Origin: Vandiemenella viatica
Lineage: Eukaryota; Arthropoda; Insecta; Orthoptera; Morabidae
Reading direction: 5' to 3'
DNA: 64,000 bases
Assembly (NCBI GenBank): GCA_031002005.1
Contig: JARYHS010008074.1
Span: 265,361,930 to 265,425,929 of the forward strand
A program made the translations under genes and the position numbers. This document shows, one piece after another, positions 1 to 12,126 of the stretch. Positions within the stretch are counted from its first letter, which is position 1; every line of letters begins with the position of its first letter. The notes under the pieces were generated by a model. The model was not told where the DNA came from, did no database searches, and worked only from the letters and a program-made list of their open reading frames with translations.

Positions 1-2129
1 CTGTAGCAAATGGTTTCAGTTTCCATCCGGGTCCAGGTTGCGTTTCAACCTAACCACGTAGGCCTACTACGATAAACTTGTCGCCAGAAGAACAATACTT
101 CAATCTCACCCATATTAATACATAAATTTAGTGGTAATAATGCATCGCATTATAAATTTGATCAAAAATCTTCAAGGGTTTTTGCACATGTCTTTTTTTT
201 TGTTATCCGTGATTCAGAGCGACATTAAAACGTTTGAATGGCTGACACAGTTGCTGAAATAATAGGCTCAGTAATATTACACAGTGAAAGCAAAGGAAAT
301 TAAAATAAATCTTATAAACTTACATTATGCCGCCTAATATTTGTTTTAAGTGTAGTGTAGGATGCACAGATCGCGATCAGTTTGCAACTATTTCCGTTCA
401 AAGGAATTAGTAATTTCAGTAAAATAAATATTTTGGAAAAAAATCTAAATTATTGATTCCCTCTGCCGTAACGTCAAATACCATTTGTAATTCTGATCCA
501 TGTTAAGTAACAATCTAACCAAAACATTAGCTACATTGATGCTCGAAATACATAGCTTTTATCTTACATGTTTATGGACAAAGAATTTAAGGAATACTTC
601 TATATATCAAAAGTATATAATGATTGATATGTCGATTGTAACGCAATATATACTTTTATTTCAGTGTTCCATCAGTTAATTTATTCGCGGATGCTTGGAA
701 ATGTTATTAAATAACATCCATTACCAAGAATAATGGTGTAAAGCGTGATGTCATTGCACAATGTCATAGATTGACGTCATGCCGTGACAGGTGACTCATA
801 CGTCACAGCTTGCTTATTATATTAATAGGTAGAAGATGTTTTCGTGTAATCAATGTAATTCCCGTGTGGAAAAGCTTGTATACTTTTTCTTATTGGGAAC
901 ATCATATTCTGTTCGGGTTAGAAAATTGTGGACCATACTTTTTGGTTCGTAATTTAAAAGTAATCAACAGTACATTTAAGTATGTTTCTAGGCATACGAT
1001 GTTTGTGCACATCAGCTACCAACAAATTTTTGTTTCCGAAGAATTGAGAAAGATTATTTACTTCATCAATAAATAAATTATTGAATTCGTTAGAAACAAA
1101 ATAAAAAGTTCTATAACTCTCAGAGACACTTCCAAGACATAAGAGTAAAAAGATAGTGTGCTCATGTCATGGCTTGACTTCGCTGTGTATGGCGTGCTGA
1201 TAAAATTGTTCCTTACTGCCCATCCAGTGCAGGATAATTAGGCCCCCTCGTCTTGAGGTAATTGACAAACCATGGAATAGAAGCCATTCACCCACAATCC
1301 GCTCGAGCATTTCCCTGGGGTGATATAAGGAAAAAACTGGAAACGCGAACGTGAGTGGATGGATCATTCTCGTGTACCGGTTTAGAAAGATCCTAGTAGC
1401 AGGCGGAACGCAAGAATAAACCTCGTACTCAGAATATAAAGGCATGTTTTAGTGAAATGCAGGCTGGAAAGCTGTTAATAGCCACGTGGCTAGTTTTACC
1501 GGTGAGGCAGCCACCTGCTCGCGGAACACTGAGTGTAGCGGGACGTCTCGAGCTCGCCGCGGGCCAAATGCGTAGAGTCAACGAACGCACTCGGCCGCTG
1601 CGCCTGGAATGCGTGTCTCCAGCCTCAGATAACGGGGCGACCGCGACCCCGGGAATCAGGATACAGCCGTCCTTCACTCTTCACGAATTTATTCCTCTAC
1701 CCAACACAACTACTCTTGTAAGCTTTCAGACAGCATTTAAAACCTTGATGTTGCTACGTTTCTGAATTAAGTAACAAGGAATGGCAGTAAACCCAAATAA
1801 TGCACGGTGACGACAAATTAAATTGGAATCTTATATAAAACCGACATTTAGTTCACATTTTCGCTGTTGGCTTGAGAAATTGCTGAAGGTCTAATGCTGA
1901 GATATCTAATGTCATTGTGACTGGTCGAAGCCAGACAAGCTATTAATCCAGCGGGGAAATCGTAATGTGTGATTAAATTCCCAGAAAAAATTATTTATGT
2001 GTATTGCAGCGCAATATTTTAAAGCCCGTTTTGGAAAGCCCTAACGTAATGCACGCTAGTTCTACTATTCGTATTAAAAAAAAGTTGAAATCATACGCTG
2101 TACGTGTCAGAGAAAGTACGCGGAGACCA
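1..2129. other. No recognised gene; CpG-rich island at about 1480-1680
   Basis: Mostly AT-rich. Around 1480-1680 the sequence becomes GC- and CpG-rich and is open in one + frame (1457-1765), but the translation resembles no family I know and has no splice context. The bZIP motif cluster is described separately. Confidence 0.5.
745..806. promoter_or_regulatory. Cluster of bZIP-type binding motifs
   Basis: Within 61 bases lie TGATGTCA (746-753), ATTGCACAAT (753-762, C/EBP-like), the full CRE palindrome TGACGTCA (772-779), the AP-1 consensus TGACTCA (792-798) and TACGTCAC (799-806). The motifs are seen directly; that they form an enhancer is inference. No gene start is recognisable nearby. Confidence 0.35.
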
Positions 2130-2368
2130 CTTTTTTTTATTGTTTAACGCCTTGTCGACGTCGAAGTCGTTAGAGGCGGGATGGGATTGGGGACAAGGAA
2201 CGGGAAGGAATTAGGCCATGACCTTTTTGAAGGAAGTACCCCGGAATTCGCCTGGAGTGATTTGGGGAAAACATGGAAAACCAAAATCCGGGTGCCCGGA
2301 CAGGGATTCGAACCGGCGTCCTCCCGAATGCGAGGCCAGAGCGCTAACCGTTCATCCACCACTCTCGA
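2130..2368 (-). repeat. tRNA-derived SINE, subtype A, full length
   Basis: On the minus strand: head with the A-box region, B-box GGTTCGAATCCC, then the body marked by CCAAATCACTCCAGGCGAA and the tail around GACTTCGACGTCGACAAGGCG, ending in an A-run (T-run 2131-2138 on +). Flanks share only GAGACC (2123-2128 and 2372-2377), a weak target duplication. Confidence 0.88.
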
Positions 2369-5300
2369 TTAGAGACCGCTCCTATCAGAAGCTCCGTATC
2401 TGGAAACGTTGATCAGTTGGTTTATACTTCAACTGCATGAGGCAGGAAAAACTCGATTTTCTAGCAGGATGGAGTGCCATCCTACTAGCAGCTGGACGTT
2501 AGGAATTATCTGGGCAATCCACTTGCATAGCGTTGCACTGGCTGTGCATCAGACAACACTGAAATTCTCGGACAGTAAACGCCAACAAGTGTGGATGTGA
2601 ATTTTGTTTCTGTCTCTCTACTTCCTAATTATTTAGGTGACATGAAACAGCGTATCACCTGTAAGAAGTATTGGGCGAATTGAGTCATATGATAAAGGGT
2701 GCACGCATTTCACAATTGTGGCTCTAAAAACGGAACTTGCTCAGTTTCTCAACGCAACAACGTAAATATCATGTTAATATTATAAATACTTTCACTTTTG
2801 TCAATATTTAAAGTGTATTTTGCTTATAGATCACATTCTAATAGTTTTACATCAGTAGATCCAGTTCCCCTCCAAACATAAATTACTTTTTCCCGAGCAG
2901 AGAAGCTAAATCAGGACTGAAAAATTATAAATAATATATTGGTGTCTCCTGGTCATATTTTCTTTAATCCTAATGGGACAGGTAGGTCATGGAAGTATTC
3001 CATTGCTGCCAGGCCTGAATTTAAACGATTACAAATTTATCGTTGAGTTTACCCTGGGTTTCACTTTGAGAAATACAGGTGATTAATTCAATCACTGTGC
3101 TGAAGTCTACACAGTTACTTTTGAGGTATCATGATCAGCTACTAGTATCAAGAATTCTTCCAACGTTTTTAAGGTTTGCAATGAGTCTGGTATAATATCG
3201 ATCAATGTAGGGCTACGGTAGCCAAAATTGTTTTTCTATCAACTTTTATCCCATGCTTTCTTGTTCCTTTATCTCAGGTACTCAAAATTCATCTCATTAA
3301 CTGCAGCTAAGCGCTTACTGCAGCATGAAATATCATCTATCTCTCGCTGGAGATTCTGGCTATCGTCTGAAACTAATCGCATCTCCGCTTAGAATGCTGC
3401 CGTCTGCTAGTAATTTCTATCTAGGTTTTCAACTATACCATTTATAAAAGTCAAGAAGAGAAGTGGTCCTATTAAGCTTACTCATGAAGCAACGCCTGGA
3501 TTTCGAAAGCGACAACCATTTACAACTACAGAATGCAACTTCTGCTTCCGAAATCATTTGTTCACTCATAAATCTGTTGTTGTATATGTTATAGTTGTTG
3601 CAAGATATACGCAATCAGAATATCAGTCTGCTTATTAATTACGTGGTTTTTAAAATTATTGCACTGATGTCCGTTATGAAACGCACACTGCTGTGTTAAC
3701 TTGTTGAAGTTCTGCCTTCTGAATATTTGGTATAGAAGACATCTTCATTTTTTGTAAATAAATCCCATCCTTCCCGAAAACAAACAAAATAAATTTAAGA
3801 GTTTCTTAACGTTACCTCCTACCGTGATTCTTTAGATTTAGCTGTTAGATTGGAATAAATTTTGAATTGCATAGATGCTGTCATACTGTGGCACGTTATG
3901 AATACATTAGTAGGTTGCTTTGATGCATAGAAATCTGTTGGTGTTGACAAACATGTTTGTTCGAGTTTTAGGTTAAAAAAATGGTTATTTTGAAGCACCT
4001 CCTATACTTCAATCAGTTACATTCTGACCAAAGTTATTTTTAAATAATTTTCCTTTTATGTATAATTCGTATTTATTAGAAAATCTGAGATATATAGTCG
4101 AAAAACTGCTCTAGATGTGTTTATGTAGCCTCCTTATTGGTTGGTATTTTCACGTTTAAGGGATTCTGGAATGACTGAAACAAGTGATAGTCTGAAGGCA
4201 CCAGGTCAGTGAATATGGATGAATAGATAAAAAAAAAATTCTATATGTCTAATGACATAAGAGTCTTATAATTGGATTTTTCAGAGTACTTTATTGCGGA
4301 CAGTATGTGATTTAATCAATGTTTCTATCAGCTCACACAGAGAGCATTACTAGCTTTAGTTGCAATCTCTCCTTTGAAGCTGTTCGCGGCTATGTCCCTA
4401 CTATATTTTACGCACTAAGGCGATCCATTTTACATCACCAACACAATCCACCTAGATAAAGATCGCTTTTTTGGAGTTTCATTACCGAATAACAGATCAA
4501 TATGAGACTGGTAAATTTCGCCTGGGTGAATTAATGCGACATTTAAACATTGAGCCGATAAACGTATCCCAATTGGTGCAACTGGTTTCCACGCTTGTAT
4601 GGGAAATTTTGAATGCTATTGCAATATGTGCCTCACTGCTTGAGGGTGGTTTGCACCAACCTCGAAATCGCTGGAATCAATATCGGTCGGGTGAATAGAG
4701 TGGTTCGTTATTGCCAAAGAATTATCTTTTTCTTATTTTTGTGGTTGGGGGAGGGGGTATGGAAAAGGGCGGGGTGTATGGAAGCATGAAATCCATACAT
4801 TCGGCAATTTGAGACTTTTTCAAAAAATCGATTTCTACTTCGTTTTTTGTTTTGCTGACATTCGTTTTTATCTGTGTGTGTTTAAAGCAGTGCTTGATTT
4901 GTCAGGCGTGTGAATATAAAGCCGTCTTATTGTAAAAACAATCAACAGCTGTATATCGATCCAGATGACTTCAAGAAGATCCACATTGAAATTGAAATGC
5001 AGAAGTAAAAGCGGCAGAGGAAACAGGCACGTTTCAACAGAACACTTGCAACACTTCTTTACAGCAAGATGTTAAGTAAGAATTGTTATGCCTGTTAGTT
5101 TTAATACTCTCTGCTATAATTGGATTGCTAGAAGCCGTAAGTAAATAAAAATGTCAGTGGTATTGTGAACACTGTTTCGCCTTTAATGCACAACGGAATG
5201 TTAAATCACAGCTGAAACATTTAACACAAAATTTAAAAATTTCTTTACTAATCGAAATATCCCATACATAGTAATTTTTCTCGTTGCTTCCAAATATAAA

Positions 5301-5588
5301 AGTAATTACCGCCGCAACGTTCTGTGCATGTGAAAAACGTTGATAATAACGTGATGACGTCAGATAGGATATTTAAATACAGAGGAGTGGCCATTAATAA
5401 ATAGTGAGACATACACTAGAATTTTTAATTGCTTTTTTGTTTACTAGTTGATTTTTGTTTATTTATATTCGTTCAATATTGATGATTTCATCATATTCTC
5501 TGACCGCTGTTACGATAAAAAAAATTCATTTTCATGCAGAAATATTATCTTTCGTCTTTAGAGGAACATTGTTACTAAGCGTTTAAAA
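2369..5588. other. AT-rich DNA without recognised features
   Basis: No family, RNA gene or long repeat recognised. A G-rich stretch at 4742-4775 and short open frames (for example 4471-4698) show no known motif. Confidence 0.5.
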
Positions 5589-5597
5589 ATAATTTAA

Positions 5598-5824
5598 CCG
5601 AGCTTGGTAGGTGAGCGGTTAACGCTCTGGCCTCGCAATCGGGGGGAGGACGGTTCGATTCCCCGTCCGGGCATCCACATTTGGGTTTTCCATGGTTTCC
5701 CCAAACCACTCCAGGCGAATGCCGGGATATTTCTTTCAAAAGGCCATGGCCGAATTCCTTTCCATTCCTTGTCCCCAGTCCCATCTCAGCTCAAATGACC
5801 TTGACGTCGACGAGGCGTAAAGCG
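5598..5824 (+). repeat. tRNA-derived SINE, subtype A, with 9-bp target duplication
   Basis: Full-length copy from CCGAGCTTGG to GACGAGGCGTAAAGCG, with B-box GGTTCGATTCCCC. The target site duplication ATAATTTAA is exact: 5589-5597 and 5825-5833. A good reference copy for the family in this window. Confidence 0.93.
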
Positions 5825-5833
5825 ATAATTTAA

Positions 5834-7180
5834 AAATATTTGTTATAAGCCAGAAAACCTGCATTCAACCCGCCATTTTTGTCGGGATTAGAAGCTAGTT
5901 ACTAACGAAAACTGACTGTAAGAACGGTTATCAGATAATTTTGTCCAAGACGGTCGGGAGTAGTTTACATCGCGATACTCGTTGTGACTGACGCAGTGCT
6001 TATTAATAACTAAATTCGTCGTGCTCTCTGCTGTAACAAGAATATTCTAGTTCAGGCTCCATTTTAACATAACCAAAATCCCCACTAATATTTCTGTTAC
6101 AAAATCAAACTATAAAGACACTCCTAAACATATGATATTCATTGCAAACTACATTTCGTGAAATAACGACGCTTTCTACATCATGATTCTTAGTTCGCAT
6201 ATCATAAATTATTGCTATTAATTTCATCATACACCAGCGCAATAATACATTCTCTGTTTCGTGGTTTAAACTTGACCCTGATTTTCTCCGATATAATAGA
6301 CTTAAATACAAAATACAGAATAAGGTTAGATACAATGCTCTATAATCTAGAGAAATGTGCTTTAAATTTTTTATAATTTTCATTTGTTTATAGGAATAAC
6401 TTGGAGAAAGTTCCTATTTATTATACAAATGTAATATAGTATCATCGTTCATCCACTCAGACAAAAAAAATACATAGAAGAAGTTTTACTTCTTGCGCAT
6501 GTACACACTGATACATGAACCAGTTTTTTTTTTTTTTGTTCTGAATATATGCATGCCTTTGTTTGGATTAACGGGTTGCAATTTGAATTCAGTATTTTAT
6601 GATATTTGTGCGATTTGTGCGTGTGGGCACAATGTCTATTATCTGTAAGTCATGTGGTCTAGATGTATGTCAACGACGATGTCACTGTAGCCAGAAGAGG
6701 ATTGGGGACAACAAACGGGCACGAACAGGCGCCTCCGAATATCTTGCACGAGTGTTACCAGGCTCTGAATATAAAATACTGTATATAAAGCAGATTACAA
6801 GTAAACACTAAGATGATATTTGTTAACCGGAAATGTGCCGATTCCTTAATACTTTGGTGTCATACTGCTGCTCACTCAAGGACGTAAAAAATCAGTGTTA
6901 AGTGCAAAGGTAAACACTGCAAACACCTTTCGTGACTTTGGAGAACAGACAGGCAAATACCATTAATGTCAATATTCTCGTTCTCAAAGCCTACATTTCA
7001 TTGAAGAACGCGCACCTCATAGTTCCTCGTTAATTTCGAAAAAATTTTAACCTAAATACATATAAACATTTAGATTAGAAAAAAGTTTAATGTTACATTA
7101 AACTAAATCTCTCAATTTTTATTAATTTTACTGACTACGTCGTAATAAATTTTTAGTTCAATTTTCCTGTACAAAAATCG
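5834..7180. other. AT-rich DNA without recognised features
   Basis: A 70-codon open frame at 6599-6811 has several Cys residues (C-x-x-C-G-x-x-x-C pattern) but no family resemblance; T-run at 6526-6538. Nothing else seen. Confidence 0.45.
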
Positions 7181-7330
7181 GAGCGTGGTGTGTGAGCGGT
7201 TAACGCTCTGGCCTCGCATTCGGGAGGACGCCGGTTCGAATCCCCGTCAGGGCATCCCAATTTGGATTTTCCTGGTTTCCCCAAATCACTCCAGGCGACG
7301 AGGCGTAAAGCCATAGGTTTTTTTTTTTTT
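7181..7330 (+). repeat. tRNA-derived SINE, internally deleted
   Basis: Head and B-box (GGTTCGAATCCCC) are intact. The body jumps from CACTCCAGGCGA straight into CGAGGCGTAAAGCC, losing roughly 80 bases found in full copies. The join shares the short word GGCGA, consistent with a microhomology deletion. The end is followed by a T-run rather than an A-run. Confidence 0.88.
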
Positions 7331-9330
7331 TAAATAATGGAGCAATTCTAGCAAACGCTCAATAAGAAACACAGCCATTATCTTGATTACAAGCATCCAC
7401 GTTGACCAGCGCAGTAAATAGTATTTCATTTAGGAACAACAATTAGTAATACATAATACATACATATCGTTGTGACGTTTTCTGACTATAAATGTAATGT
7501 GCTTGTAAATGAATAGTACTTCAGTACCATTCTACGTGATAATTTCTTCCTGTTTCAAGTTTTCTAAGGCATTTCAGTTCTGCACAGCTTCGCTCCACAA
7601 TTCGTTAGCGAAGGAAAATGATATAGCCTTCAATCAGTTAGGCTAACATTACGAGATTTTGATACTATTTATTTGCTTAGAGTATTTTTCGTCTTAAATT
7701 TCGAAGATGGCAATTTAGAAGCTTCCAGCCCTCAGCTGCGAAGTTACTTAAAAAGAAGTATTATCGATTTATGCTAGCGTTTTCTTCTCGAATCCACTGA
7801 GGCATTTCCCCAATAGTCGGTTATCAATTACAGATAAATACAGTGTGAATAAATCCTCGAACATGTGGCTACTGGAAAATTAGTGGCAGAAAACTTCATT
7901 TGTTAGGAATTGATGATACAGAGCCAATAAGGTAGCTATCTAAATTTTAATATCAATAAATATAATTGTTGCGTAAAATCTTCTAGGGTTTTCCACCGAG
8001 GTAGCTCGTCAATGTAGGGCGACGTTTCGAAGCCTGCCTTAGGCTCCATCTTCCGGCGAAGTGTCGGATTCTTGGAAGCGTCCACGCTTAAAAGGCCTGG
8101 TTGCCGATGCTGATTTTATGTGATGTTTAATTTCAGCGATGCGAGGAACTACTTTCTGGTCACGACACCTTTGGAATATTTTACGCAACTGACTCGCCGA
8201 GAAAGCCTACATTCGTTCAAATAGAATTGTTACTCTACAGATTTACTTACTTCAGAAACTGTTTAAGCGTAAGGGCTCAAAACACCACGAGATATTTGAT
8301 ATCTCTTGTTGGGCATAGTAATTGATGACATATTTCGTATCTCATCTTTAACAATGGCGAGAGTTTTACCCCCTGGCCAATGCCACTTCGAGTTTCCATT
8401 TTATAATCTATCGCGAAGTTCTCAATCATTTTTTTGGTGAAGAGCATTGGTGTAGCTATCTTCACGCGACGAAATCTACTACGCACCAGGCAGGAGAGCG
8501 TGGCCGACGCGTTTGATAATTCAAGGCAAACGCCTTACAAGATTTGCTACGTCCGGGACACAATGCTGTACCGGCGGCCGACGCATAAAATGAGACACTT
8601 CATCGGAAAAAATACTACCTCAAAATATTCAGCTGACAGCCTATCATGTTTCTCACGCTTAAAAACGTTGCGCTTGGAACTGTACTTACCGCATGCTTGG
8701 TACCTAGTGACGTTAATAAACAGGGCGAGAAAATGCGAAGGTATAGGGAATTGGTAAATCATGAGGTGGTGTCTTAAACAGCAAAAACACAGAGCGTGCT
8801 GTATTTTTGTTTCCGACCCTTTCGTGAGCTGAATAGTTCGTATAGCACTCGAGAAGCCGTCCAGCATCAACCAAGGACGTGTCCGGTGTGGGCCGTCATT
8901 ACAGCTGAACGGTATAAAAAGGAAGACATTTGCGTGAACTGGTGTCTGAAACCTCACACAATATTTGTTGTGTCGGAGCCATGACCGCAGATCCTTATAT
9001 CGTAGAACAAGTCGGCTGTAACGTATCTAATGTTACACGGAAGAAAACAAATGAATGGAGACGTTTGCGGAATGTCTTGCCTTGTCTCTCTGGTTTTGTC
9101 GCTCAGCATAGGTCTCCTCCCGGCCTTAATTACATCGATTTCGATAAGCTTTAAAAACCTACAAATTTTTTAAAGAAAGCACTGTACACTCCTTTTAACG
9201 AATTTTAGTTGGTTCGACTGACGCACAACATAAACACCCCACCGCTATACATGCTTATTTATTTAGTTAGTCGTCTTAATTTTTTTGTGTATTGTGCAAT
9301 TTAAAGAGTATTACACACACTGTGGAACCA
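7331..9330. other. Mostly unassigned DNA; possible Penelope-type motif near 8021
   Basis: At 7990-8100 there is a GACGTTTCGAAGCC...AGGCTCCATCTTC block of the sort found in Penelope-like elements (see findings). Open frames between 8277 and 9154 have moderate GC but no recognisable domain. Confidence 0.4.
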
Positions 9331-9533
9331 TTTTTGTAGCTTTACGCCTCTTCGTCGTAGAGGTCATTAGAGGTGAGAAAGTACTAGAAGCAAGGAGCCG
9401 GAAGGAATTTAGCCATGGCCTGGGTTGATAACGAGAAACCATGGAAAACTGAAATCTGGATGACCAGAAGGGGATTCGAAACTGATACCTCCCGAATTCA
9501 AGGCCAGAGCGTTACCGCTTCCTACTGCCTCGG
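9331..9533 (-). repeat. tRNA-derived SINE, degraded
   Basis: Minus-strand copy with recognisable tail (GCTTTACGCCTC on +), body word CCATGGAAAACTGAAATCTGGATG and a damaged B-box region (GGGATTCGAAAC on +). Shorter than the full copies because part of the body is missing. Confidence 0.82.
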
Positions 9534-12080
9534 GGTCTCCATAAAGAATAACCATAACCATTAATATTCTGGCATAACATAACAATTCGGAATTCATTAT
9601 TCTACATTCTGTCTTATATCTTCAATAAAGTGAATTAGAAAGTTTGGTATTTTAAGGGCCTTAATTTTATTGGTTTTCTAGTCAAACTGTAACAGTTAGT
9701 ACTAAAAACTAATTCTGCATAAAATCGATGCTCGGAATGCTTTATTAAAATAAAAACTATTCTTAATTTATCAGTGGACTCGTAAAGTTAGTACAGTGTC
9801 TTGAAAGAAATTTTGATTAAGATGAAAATTTGTATTTTTGTTGTAATAGTCACTGCTAAACACCTGACTGTTCAAATTGTGGTATATTAATTTTTTCCGT
9901 GTTAACAAAAGTCATGACTTAAGATCTCGGTAAAGCTGCTTAGGAATACATTGCGGGTATGAGTGAATTTTTTCCCGCCCTAATCGAGCGTCAGCTGGCG
10001 ATCAGAGATCGTAGTGAATGGACGTCACTGTGACGAAACTGTGGAAAGAACAAATTCTTCGCATATGATACAAAGTTTCTTGGTAAATCACAACATATCC
10101 TTGGTCCAAACGTTGCTCACTGGGATTTTTGCCTATCATCAAGTTACAATGCCGCTTAAATGGATCGAATCCGAACCATGGTGAAACGTAACCATCCAAT
10201 ATTATTCTGTTTCTAATCAGGCCCTCCTGAATTGATTCCAGAAATGGCGGAAGTTCTCGGAGGGACCTCTAAAGTGAATCAGGATTTCAGACTATGAAGT
10301 GACTGTATTTGTGCTAACCAAATATTAGATACTTTTTAATGGGTTTCGTATTTTGACACAGTAAAGGTTAAATATGTACTAATCTATTAAAACTTAATGT
10401 TTCTAATGCTTTTAAAAGTCCGTTATGTACAGAAATCTTTTACGTCCCAAGTCTTCCGCCAACCGAGGTTACCAATCTACCAAGATTCAGTTATGAGCGG
10501 ATAACGCTTAATAATCAGTGTTAGGATTTTTTTTGTCTCGCTATATGAAATTTACTCAAGGTGTTAGTAAAATGTTGATAATATGCCTTACTTCTAACTG
10601 AGAGGTCACGATAGGAAGAAGATACTTTTATAAAAACTCAACGTGAAATTTCTATCTACTAAAGCTGCTGTGAGTATGTAAAGTAGGCTGGAATCGCTCT
10701 GATAAATCGGATTTGGCGTTAATCTGTAGATCCAGGATGAATGAAACCACTGTCCTGCCTCTTTCACATTGGATCAGAACGCCTCGTGCAGTAGAATTCA
10801 TCTGAACTTAGGGCTATGGACTAATTTCAGGTTTACGTTTATAAAATTCAAACGTTATTAAAAATATATTAAAAGGCAGGTTTCCGATATTAGATTTAGT
10901 CAGAATACTAAAAATTCAGGGGTGTAGGTTTTAAAAAAAATTTCTTTAGTTTTTCTGTTGTGTTTTTATGCCTCGGTCTCCTAACGGAATCGTAACCAGA
11001 TGAATACTCTTGAGAGTGATATGGAAAATATATATACACGCTTCGTGGTATTGAACTATCAAGACTTCAACTACTTTTAATTCTTAAAAGAAAGTATTTT
11101 AGACCTTTTCTGACTGTAGTTTTATCTTTTGCAGTAATCGCGGGTAGAGTAACAAATTAATAGTTTCCTTTCAATACAGAGCAAACTATCGTCACTACTA
11201 ATGTAATAGTTCGGAAATAAAGTAAAACATTGCATATTCTAGTTGGGTTATAAACAACAGTAGAATTACTTGTTACGTCTATGTGGTTGCAGTTTTCATT
11301 ACACTTACTACAAATATTACACAAACAAAACGCAGTTGAAGTAGTCTCTGCATAGCAAAATAAAGTGATTTTAATAATTATAGATTTATTTACTCCTAAA
11401 AAAACATCTAAAGTACGAATGTTAAAGCGACAACAGGAGCACATAACCTTAATTAAACTTACATAAAATTAATTAGACTTATATATGCAAATGATGTTTT
11501 CACTAAGGTGGAGAATTTTTAAGGATTACTCTTTCAAGGTGAAAATGCTACAAGGTTTAAAGTAAACAATAATTGACTGAATATTAAATAACAGACGGTT
11601 TGAAAATATGTCGGCGTGCTTCAGAATCAGTAATATTTGTATTATTTGTGTTGTCAAAGCTATCAATCTAGATATTTTCTTTTGCTGTGTTAGCGACAGC
11701 TAAAGCTGGCTCAACTATATCATCTAACTGGATTTGTAAATCACAAAACGAAAGTGTAACTACCTACCTGTTCCTAATTTGGAGGTAACAACAGGTTTCG
11801 TATTAGTGCTGGGTATTTAGCGTTGGAAAAATTATGATACAGCAGTATGTGACAAGGAGCATGGTCATATTTTCAATTATATATATGGTGTATAACGTCT
11901 GGAGGCAGTTTACATACATCTAGACACCGAGTGTCCGCGATAAAGTATTATTATCTTGTGCAAAAACCAAGATTCATTGAGAATCGCGAAACGTAATTGC
12001 ACAATTATAATACCTCCAGAGTTATATTGGTGATTTGAGGGGCATGAAATATAGAACAGTCATAGTGGAATAAAAATAGT
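9534..12080. other. AT-rich DNA without recognised features
   Basis: No genes, RNA genes or known repeat families recognised on either strand. Confidence 0.5.
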
Positions 12081-12126
12081 CTCTCTCTCTCTCACACACA
12101 CACACACGCGCGCGCGCGCGCGCGCA
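12081..12126. repeat. Compound microsatellite (CT)n(CA)n(CG)n
   Basis: Six CT units, then about eight CA units, then about ten CG units, without interruption. The CA/CG part is a strictly alternating purine-pyrimidine tract. Confidence 0.97.

Noticed and set aside
1457..1765. 102-codon open frame in a CpG-rich patch as the missing first calpain exon
   Set aside because: It lacks the expected calpain N-terminal motifs and ends with no donor in the right phase.
2181..2412. Open frames reading M-G-L-G-T-R-N-G-K-E and similar (also near 5575, 34990, 58808, 63689)
   Set aside because: They are translations of the SINE in different frames and orientations, not genes.
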